Source of the DNA: Pseudomonas sp. G.S.17
GTDB taxonomy: Bacteria; Pseudomonadota; Gammaproteobacteria; Pseudomonadales; Pseudomonadaceae
Assembly: GCF_038096165.1 (NCBI RefSeq)
Contig: NZ_CP151076.1
Span: 4,027,501-4,091,500, forward strand
Direction: 5' to 3'
Length of the DNA stretch: 64,000 bases
Part shown: piece after piece, positions 57,684 through 64,000 of the stretch
Numbering within the stretch: the first letter of the stretch is position 1
Layout: every line of letters begins with the position of its first letter
Made by a program: the position numbers and the translations under genes
The notes under the pieces: model-generated
Told to the model about the DNA's origin: nothing
What the model saw: the letters and a program-made list of their open reading frames with translations, nothing else
The model's database searches: none

Positions 57684-60600
57684 TCAGCGCGCCAGCACCA
57701 GAAACAATCGCTGCGCCACCTCCTTGCCGATTGTGCTGCGATAAATGTTGACCACTTCCCGGTTATCTTTTGCGGCACGCACCAGCGCCTTGTAGCCGAG
57801 CAGGCGCTGGTCTGGCAATTTCAGGTGGGCTGCGGTGAATGACTGGGCATCCGCATCTTCGGCAGCGTAGTGAAAATGTGCCCACCACAACAGCTGATGG
57901 TCCCGGTCACGCAAAGAGTACTCCTGAATAAAATCATCGCGCTTGCTTCCGGACATGTTCTTGCGGCCATCAACCCGGGCAATATTCACCTCATTTTGTC
58001 GGTGCAAATAGCTGACGCGTGCTGCGGTTGGCGGCTGCACCTTGATCATTGCGACGCGCAGATTCCTGCCTTCGCTGGTCAACCGGGCGGCGGCCGTACG
58101 CAAATCGCTCACCGTCTGGGTCAATTGCGACGAGATCGGCGCCGGTGTTCGAGCATCGCTGGCGCTTTGCATCATCTGTTCGGCAAGCGCGGTGAGTTTT
58201 TGCGCCTTGAAAACCAGGATGTCTTCGATGTCTTCAGGTTCGTACACGCGCGTGGATTGCTGACGAGCGGTGGCAATCGAGCCCTCGACGCTGTCCAGCA
58301 GGACCTGGGCCTGTTTCTTCAGTTCGCCCGGTGCTGGCAATACCGGTTTAGGCGTTGCCGGCACCTCGGCAGGTGGTACCGTCTCGATTTCCACCCAATC
58401 GCCGTCGGCATGCTGGTGCCACGAAGTGATTACTTCATTGGTCAGCGGATTGGTGACGTCAACCACCGGTTCGGGCGAATCGCTGCCGCCTTCGCGCAGC
58501 CGTCCGACAAAAGCGCGGTGGTCTCGAGTTCTGACAATCCGTTTGTCAGGCTGTGGTACACGAGGCACCTGCGCAATGACCACCGCTGCAGACTCCAGCT
58601 GGTCATGAATTAACGCGGTCAGGCGGGTTTCGGTCGACTCGCGCAGCAACGTGAAGTCGCGGAAGAACTGTTCAAAGTAATCGCCCTGCTCAACGGCCAG
58701 CCCCGCTGACTCCACATAGGCTGCTATATCCAAAGCTTTGTCGTACTCACGCAACGCACTCTCCAGGACCTCAATCTGTTCCTGCACAGAGTAGTCATTG
58801 GGTTTGTCCAGCTCAGCCTGGGATATGAATGCGCCGTGCAGATCCTTGTCTACACGCAGCGCTTTCAACATACTCAGTTCGTCCTCCTCGAGAATATCGG
58901 CCTTGCTGAAACACAGTTCCAGCAACGACATCATTCGCTGGGTCCTCCATTCCTGACTGGTAAAAAGTTTCGCCCTTTGAAGCTCTAGAACCTCGTTGCG
59001 CCAGCACTGCTCTCCGACCTTCGGCACCGCGCGCAACCGGGACCAAAGCGATTCACGCACTTGCGACCAGTGCAGCCCGCGCGCCTGATTGGCCAGCAAC
59101 TTTTTGAACATATCGATATAGACGTCGACGTTGCCGGCCACTACAAAACTATTAGCCTGACTCAACTGCAACCCAATGGAATCCCTGATCACGTGGAGGT
59201 TTTCTTCCACCAGGATAAATTCCAGACACACCACATGACTGGCCAGCCGCTTGATTTCTGCGGCTTCGTCCCGTTCAGGCAGCCGGTCTCCCGGCCTGAG
59301 CTGCCGCGACAATTCGAGCCGCTGTTGCACAACGTCGACCAACTCCGTCAATTCGCTCTCACTTCGATCGAAAAATAACGGTCGAACCTCACCCTTCGCC
59401 GTCCGTAATTGTTCGTAATATCCGGCAACTCTCCCAAACAGCGCCGTCTTGCGGCTATCCAGCAAGGCTACCTGCTCGTCGATACGAGCCACATTCGCGG
59501 CATTTTCCTCAGCCAGCTTACGCAGGGTCTTTTTCGGACCGCCACCGCGCAACCGCAAGCCGAGGTCAAAACGCCAGTGCTCTGCGTCCCGCACCAGATG
59601 CGGCCCCCTGAATGACGGATCATTGGCACGCACCACCACGACACCTTCCTCATCGACAACGACACGGAACAGGTCGGTGCCGACCCAGACCAGCCATTCA
59701 TCCTTGTAGGCATACAGCCCGGAATGAGGCCCATGGGTCAATTTTTCCCCCAGATGCGGATGCGGCCAGTATTTGAACCGCTCCAACTGCCTGTTTTGCC
59801 GCTCGGTGAGTCGATTGACCGGTCGTGACCAGGAGAAGTCCAGAAGGGTCTGCGCATCGGCCAGCAGTGCACTCGTATGAGGTGATGCCTGACGAACGAC
59901 CACCGGTGCAGCTTGCGCGGGCTCCGCCAACAAGTGGGTCGGCGCCGGCAAACGCCAACGTGCCGCACTGCGCAGGGCAAGACCGTGATGAAGCAATAGT
60001 AATGAAATGTTCATCAGCAAATCGGCAAGCACCGCCGAGCGAACTCGGGCATCCACGGTGGCAGGTGTGGCGAGCAACTGGTTGACACTTGCCAGCAATT
60101 GACCGAGCCACAATGCGTTGGCAACTGTGCCGCCAATCAGCGGCAACAGGGTGTTGAGCAGCAACCAGCCGCCTTCCTTGAGCATCATCCAGCGGTTTTC
60201 CGAATTGGAAATCGCGTTGCGATCCGCCAGGGCGATCAACGTTTGAGCATTGGCATTGAACAGCGTGCTCAAGATATCTTCGCTGACCCAATCGATAGCT
60301 AACGCCGCAGGCCGAGGGCGCTCCAGCGAGGCGAACTCGGAGCCAAGGCCAAAACGGACAATGTGCGGCTCGACGAAACCGCCATTGGCGTAGATCGGGC
60401 GCGCAGTGTCGCTGAGCCAGATCAGGACGCTGTTCTGCAAGGCACCGGGTTGCGCGATGCCCGCCAGCAAGGCCGACCAGTCGGGGAATTCGGTCAACGG
60501 CGTACGCGCCAAAGGCCGATAGAGCACGTGCGGAGCGGAACGGATGTCGGCAGGCCCGATCACAAACATATTGGCGACGACGTCGGCGCTCCGCCCGGGA

Positions 60601-62231
60601 GCGCTGACGAACGCCAGTGGACGCATGACAACGCGCTGAGCGCCCACTTTGCGCTGGGCCGCACGCGGTCGCATGATGGCGTCGACCGTTTGCCAGGCAG
60701 CCTGACTCAACTGCCCCTTCATTTTCAGTTCCAGCGCCAGCAGCGGCAGTTGCACACGCAGCTGATCGGCAAACAGCCGCTCCCGTCGTTGCGCTTGCGC
60801 GGTGTCGGTGACCAGACAGCGCTTGAGCAAATCCGGATAAACCTGGCCAATGTCGGCGCGGATTACCAGTTGCCGCAGATAGCCAGCGGTCATCCAGCCC
60901 GGCAAATCACCTGAATCGGTGCGCCCCAGCGAGATGTTTCCGGCGGGCAAGCCGGCCAGATTCTCCAGGGCAAACTCGGCGAGCGTCATGTAAACCGGTT
61001 CGACACTGCCCACCGCAAACGGCTGACCACCTCCCGGAACAGCTTCGGCGATGACCTTATCGATCCTCACCCGAACATGTCCGACGGGAAAACCCATGGA
61101 ATCCGGGTGGTCCTTGCGGATTTCTTCAGTCAATGCCGTAGTTGCAAACTCAAGAATCGGCGGCAGATCATCATTGAAAAACCTGCCATCTGCCTGACGC
61201 TGGACCACCGCCAGTTCGGTCAGCAGATGGCCGTATGCAGCCCGGTCGACCTGCGATGCACCGATGAGCCAATGCGGCAAGTGATCAAGGCTTACCGGCG
61301 AAGGGCTGACCTGTTCTTCCTCGGCCTGAAACCAGCTGCTGACGTCAGTAACCGCTGAGAGTGCCTGTTCCAGGTAGTCGAGCGGGTAAAAATGCTCGTC
61401 CTTGATTTGCTCGATATCAGCCAGTTGGCTTTCGAGACGCGCCTGGGTCAGCACCTCGAAAATATCGTCTTCAGGCTCGTATGCCGTCCACTCAACTTCG
61501 CGCACCTGGCTATCAGCTGCGAGCAGGCGCGCCAGACTCTGCTCCCACGCATGCAGTGAGGGCCAGAACTCGCAGCGTCCTGATATCCCACACATCAGCA
61601 CTCGCTCACCACTGAAAACCACCAGTGCGGGCAGCACCCTCACCGCCGTTTGCGTCCCGGCTTTGAGTTGAACAATACACACCCGAGGCACCGGCGCTCG
61701 TACCAGCGTCAGTTGCCGGTCGAGCTTGAACGGAAAGCGAATGATGTCGTGCAGCAACTGCCGGGCGTCGGCATCCGCCGGGCGCGGGGGCGTTGCATTC
61801 AACCCGTCGGTTATTTGCTGCCAGACCCGTTCAGCCAGCCAGGCCCAGCGATTGCGGCAACCAGCGCCGTCGACCGCGCAGCTGTGCCAGTAATCCACCA
61901 GGGCCTGCTTGAAATAATCGAACAAGCCTAAAGCGATCCGGTCGACCAGTGCTCCGACCTGGTTGATATCCACCGGTAGCGGCGTAGCGTCTTCCGACCT
62001 GGACAACAGCGTGGTTTGCTCCGGCCACCACTTGACCGTCGATTGCTCGGCGAAATGGTCCAGCAGGCAGTCGGTAAGGGTTTTTGCCGCATGTGCGAGC
62101 GTTGCGACCTCCGGGTCGATGGTCAGCGTCGGATACAGCTCGCGCAACCCGTCCCGCAAGGCGGCGCTGGCCACGCTGCGCAGGGTCGGCCGGTGAGCAA
62201 ATTGTTCTGCAACATCTAAGGCAATAGTCAT
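57684..62231 (-). CDS. Giant dermonecrotic-toxin-like protein (DUF6543-type)
   Basis: 1515 residues from the ATG at 62231 (MTIALDVAEQFAHRPTLRSVASAALRDGLRELYP). No signal peptide. Residues about 318-430 (LDHLPHWLIGASQVDRAAYGHLLTELAVVQRQADG, in pieces) match the DUF6543 segment of Pseudomonas dermonecrotic-toxin/Mcf-like proteins. Hydrophobic stretches lie at about 685-720 and 735-757, followed by helical, coiled-coil-rich regions. The last 120 residues include LLWWAHFHY, FTAAHLKLPDQRLLGYKAL, common to the C-terminus of this family. No immunity gene, adhesin repeats or secretion partner is adjacent. Catalytic residues cannot be assigned. Cytoplasmic or secreted without signal peptide; function unknown. 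Confidence 0.8.
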   Translation of the reverse strand: MTIALDVAEQFAHRPTLRSVASAALRDGLRELYPTLTIDPEVATLAHAAKTLTDCLLDHFAEQSTVKWWPEQTTLLSRSEDATPLPVDINQVGALVDRIALGLFDYFKQALVDYWHSCAVDGAGCRNRWAWLAERVWQQITDGLNATPPRPADADARQLLHDIIRFPFKLDRQLTLVRAPVPRVCIVQLKAGTQTAVRVLPALVVFSGERVLMCGISGRCEFWPSLHAWEQSLARLLAADSQVREVEWTAYEPEDDIFEVLTQARLESQLADIEQIKDEHFYPLDYLEQALSAVTDVSSWFQAEEEQVSPSPVSLDHLPHWLIGASQVDRAAYGHLLTELAVVQRQADGRFFNDDLPPILEFATTALTEEIRKDHPDSMGFPVGHVRVRIDKVIAEAVPGGGQPFAVGSVEPVYMTLAEFALENLAGLPAGNISLGRTDSGDLPGWMTAGYLRQLVIRADIGQVYPDLLKRCLVTDTAQAQRRERLFADQLRVQLPLLALELKMKGQLSQAAWQTVDAIMRPRAAQRKVGAQRVVMRPLAFVSAPGRSADVVANMFVIGPADIRSAPHVLYRPLARTPLTEFPDWSALLAGIAQPGALQNSVLIWLSDTARPIYANGGFVEPHIVRFGLGSEFASLERPRPAALAIDWVSEDILSTLFNANAQTLIALADRNAISNSENRWMMLKEGGWLLLNTLLPLIGGTVANALWLGQLLASVNQLLATPATVDARVRSAVLADLLMNISLLLLHHGLALRSAARWRLPAPTHLLAEPAQAAPVVVRQASPHTSALLADAQTLLDFSWSRPVNRLTERQNRQLERFKYWPHPHLGEKLTHGPHSGLYAYKDEWLVWVGTDLFRVVVDEEGVVVVRANDPSFRGPHLVRDAEHWRFDLGLRLRGGGPKKTLRKLAEENAANVARIDEQVALLDSRKTALFGRVAGYYEQLRTAKGEVRPLFFDRSESELTELVDVVQQRLELSRQLRPGDRLPERDEAAEIKRLASHVVCLEFILVEENLHVIRDSIGLQLSQANSFVVAGNVDVYIDMFKKLLANQARGLHWSQVRESLWSRLRAVPKVGEQCWRNEVLELQRAKLFTSQEWRTQRMMSLLELCFSKADILEEDELSMLKALRVDKDLHGAFISQAELDKPNDYSVQEQIEVLESALREYDKALDIAAYVESAGLAVEQGDYFEQFFRDFTLLRESTETRLTALIHDQLESAAVVIAQVPRVPQPDKRIVRTRDHRAFVGRLREGGSDSPEPVVDVTNPLTNEVITSWHQHADGDWVEIETVPPAEVPATPKPVLPAPGELKKQAQVLLDSVEGSIATARQQSTRVYEPEDIEDILVFKAQKLTALAEQMMQSASDARTPAPISSQLTQTVSDLRTAAARLTSEGRNLRVAMIKVQPPTAARVSYLHRQNEVNIARVDGRKNMSGSKRDDFIQEYSLRDRDHQLLWWAHFHYAAEDADAQSFTAAHLKLPDQRLLGYKALVRAAKDNREVVNIYRSTIGKEVAQRLFLVLAR

Positions 62232-62520
62232 GTGATTCCAGCTTGCTTGTGAATGAGGACGATCAAGGCTTGGGGCCATGGGCGTATTTCACAGCAGCTA
62301 AAACCATCGGTGAGTGCTGCAAGCGCTAAACAAATACCGCATCCCGCAAAGCCCAAACCGTGCCTCGAGATTGCGCGATGAAAGGCAGATGGTTGTCATT
62401 GCAGATCAATACACATATTGTTACAAATATGCTTCGCGTGCAGGCAGGAGCCTTGACCGGTGCAAACAGGACATAAATACAACGGATCCCCTAGATAAAA
62501 AGCCTAAGCGAGTAATTCCA
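62232..62520. other. Divergent promoter region between toxin-like gene and MHS transporter
   Basis: 289 bp. A dyad CATATT (62414-62419) / AATATG (62426-62431) lies upstream of a weak promoter-like TTGACC (62453-62458). The transporter start at 62521 has only AAGCGAG as ribosome-binding site. No other feature seen. Confidence 0.35.
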
Positions 62521-63813
62521 ATGGCCTCCAATACAGGCAAAGGCAAGGCGATTTTTCGCGTTGTCAGCGGCAACTTTCTTGAAATGTTCGACTTCATGGT
62601 CTACGGCTTCTACGCCACGGCCATCGCCAAGACCTTCTTCCCGACCGACAGTGCGTTCGCCTCCCTGATGCTATCGCTGGCGACCTTTGGTGCCGGTTTC
62701 CTCATGCGCCCGCTGGGGGCAATTTTTCTCGGTGCCTATATTGACCGTCACGGCCGTAAAAAAGGTCTGGTCGTCACCTTGGCATTGATGGCCATGGGCA
62801 CCGTGCTGATTGCCTGCGTGCCCGGTTACGCAACGCTTGGCGTCGCAGCCCCGCTGCTGGTCCTGCTGGGTCGTTTGCTGCAGGGCTTTTCCGCTGGCGT
62901 CGAGCTGGGTGGCGTTTCGGTGTATCTGGCGGAAATCTCCACGCCGGGTCGCAAGGGCTTTTTCGTCAGCTGGCAGTCCGCCAGCCAACAGGCTGCGGTG
63001 GTGTTTGCCGGTCTGCTGGGCGTTGGTCTGAATCACTGGCTCAGCCCGGAGCAAATGGGTGAATGGGGCTGGCGCGTGCCGTTCCTGATCGGCTGCCTGA
63101 TCGTGCCGGTGATTTTCGTGATCCGTCGCTCGATGGAAGAAACCCCGGAATTCCAGGCCCGTACTCATCGCCCGACCTTGGGCGAAGTGGTGCGCTCCAT
63201 CGGCCAGAACTTCGGGCTGGTGCTTGGCGGTATGGCGCTGGTGATCATGACCACGGTTTCGTTCTACCTGATCACGGCCTACACGCCGACGTTCGGCAAA
63301 AACGAGCTGCACCTGTCCGACCTCGACAGCTTGATCGTGACTGTGTGTGTCGGGATCTCGAACTTCATCTGGCTGCCGGTGATGGGCGCGTTTTCGGATC
63401 GTATCGGCCGCAAGCCGCTGCTGGTCGGCGCAACCGTTCTCGCAATTGCCACGGCCTACCCCGCCCTGTCGTGGCTGGTCGCGCATCCGAGCTTCGGCAA
63501 TCTGTTGATGGTCGAGTTGTGGTTGTCGTTCCTTTACGGTTCATACAACGGCGCGATGGTCGTGGCGCTGACCGAAATCATGCCGGTCGCCGTGCGCACT
63601 ACGGGCTTCTCCCTGGCCTATAGCCTGGCGACAGCAACCTTCGGCGGCTTTACCCCAGCGGCCTGCACGTACCTGATTCATGTGCTGGACAACAAGGCAG
63701 CACCGGGCATCTGGCTGACCGGCGCGGCGATTCTGGGTCTGGTGGCGACGCTTGTGCTGTTCCGCAAGGGTGGTCAGAAGCTTGAAGCGCCGGTGGGCGC
63801 GGTGGCGGGATAA
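62521..63813 (+). CDS. MHS-family MFS transporter, probably citrate or tricarboxylate:H+ symporter
   Basis: 430 residues from the ATG at 62521 ([41 protein letters not shown]). Twelve-helix metabolite:H+ symporter; the [14 protein letters not shown] start, [23 protein letters not shown] (MFS motif A) and [23 protein letters not shown] are characteristic of the citrate/tricarballylate (CitA/TcuC) branch. An upstream open extension to 62314 is poorly coded and unlikely. Substrate by family similarity only. Confidence 0.9.
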   Translation: MASNTGKGKAIFRVVSGNFLEMFDFMVYGFYATAIAKTFFPTDSAFASLMLSLATFGAGFLMRPLGAIFLGAYIDRHGRKKGLVVTLALMAMGTVLIACVPGYATLGVAAPLLVLLGRLLQGFSAGVELGGVSVYLAEISTPGRKGFFVSWQSASQQAAVVFAGLLGVGLNHWLSPEQMGEWGWRVPFLIGCLIVPVIFVIRRSMEETPEFQARTHRPTLGEVVRSIGQNFGLVLGGMALVIMTTVSFYLITAYTPTFGKNELHLSDLDSLIVTVCVGISNFIWLPVMGAFSDRIGRKPLLVGATVLAIATAYPALSWLVAHPSFGNLLMVELWLSFLYGSYNGAMVVALTEIMPVAVRTTGFSLAYSLATATFGGFTPAACTYLIHVLDNKAAPGIWLTGAAILGLVATLVLFRKGGQKLEAPVGAVAG

Positions 63814-63849
63814 TCTGACGCTGGTTTTTACGTTAGAGCCCCTATCTGT

Positions 63850-63937
63850 GTGGGAGCGAGCTTGCTCGCGAAGGATTTTTCAGACGCTGCAAATGTAGCG
63901 TCTGAACCGGCGCCTTCCCGGATAAATCCGGTCCCAC
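63850..63937. repeat. Mixed-class REPIN with internal hairpin
   Basis: Left half is the GAGCGAGCTTGCTCGC type, right half the CTTCCCGGATAAATCCGGTCCCAC type. Between them TTCAGACGCT (63879-63888) pairs perfectly with AGCGTCTGAA (63897-63906). Confidence 0.85.
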
Positions 63938-63974
63938 GGGTTACGCTCTACAGGTTTGTCAAAGTCAAAAAAAC

Positions 63975-64000
63975 GCCCCGACCGGAAACCCGGTCGGGGC
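63975..64000. terminator. Rho-independent terminator at the window end
   Basis: GCCCCGACCGG-AAAC-CCGGTCGGGGC stem-loop with an A-run to its left (T-run for a minus-strand gene arriving from beyond the window); the plus-strand T-run, if any, lies outside. Confidence 0.85.

Overview
The window is a chromosomal segment from a Pseudomonas of the P. fluorescens group. The evidence is high GC content, Pseudomonas-type gene neighbourhoods (leuC-leuD-methyltransferase-leuB-asd; uvrB/aminotransferase divergent; tal-rssC-rssB-PilZ-mlaA; queF/cupredoxin/copRS; lolCDE-PilZ-GDPD-sthA) and many REP/REPIN palindromes of the GAGCGAGCTTGCTCGC type. I see no rRNA, CRISPR array or prophage.

Layout. 1-1.8 kb: 5' part of an AraC-family regulator divergent from a zinc alcohol dehydrogenase. 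1.8-3.46 kb: an IS110-family insertion sequence with a long non-coding upstream segment. 3.46-8.67 kb: a D-galactonate (DeLey-Doudoroff) operon dgoK-dgoA-dgoD-transporter-IclR. 9-10.2 kb: a membrane acyltransferase. 10.2-16.5 kb: asd, leuB, a methyltransferase, leuD and leuC, with a divergent LysR regulator. 16.5-19.1 kb: an N-terminally truncated Hsp20, dusC, a thioesterase and a TetR regulator with a 36-bp dyad in front of it. 19.2-21.4 kb: two tandem Ala(GGC)-Glu(TTC) tRNA pairs behind their own promoter, then gltX. 21.5-25.1 kb: uvrB and an aromatic/aspartate aminotransferase.

25.2-34.8 kb is the most unusual region. It holds an isopenicillin-N-synthase-like oxygenase, a histidine ammonia-lyase (HutH) paralogue, an FMN alpha-hydroxy-acid dehydrogenase, an FAD D-hydroxy-acid dehydrogenase, a complete polar-amino-acid ABC importer and a HutC-like GntR/UTRA regulator. 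Three TGTATATACA-type sites lie at its promoters. No hutU, hutI or hutG is present, so the cluster looks like an upstream funnel for a histidine-like or imidazole hydroxy-acid substrate feeding the main hut pathway (inference).

34.9-38.9 kb: small acidic proteins, an MFS exporter and a GAF/EAL c-di-GMP protein. 39-47.6 kb: RidA, dusA, tal, the RssC/RssB signalling pair, PilZ, mlaA, a PhnX-like protein lacking its nucleophile, a DUF4404-like protein, queF and a cupredoxin. 47.7-49.8 kb: copRS. 49.8-50.1 kb: a tandem REP array. 50.2-56.4 kb: lolCDE, PilZ, GDPD and sthA. 56.5-64 kb: apbE, a 1515-residue dermonecrotic-toxin-like (DUF6543-type) protein and a citrate-type MHS transporter.

Best candidates for something undescribed are the HutC/HutH-like hydroxy-acid cluster, the giant toxin-like protein beside an apbE that has no visible Nqr partner, and the IS110 element with its putative guide-RNA region. 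All starts were chosen by eye from ribosome-binding sites and family lengths; no database search was run.
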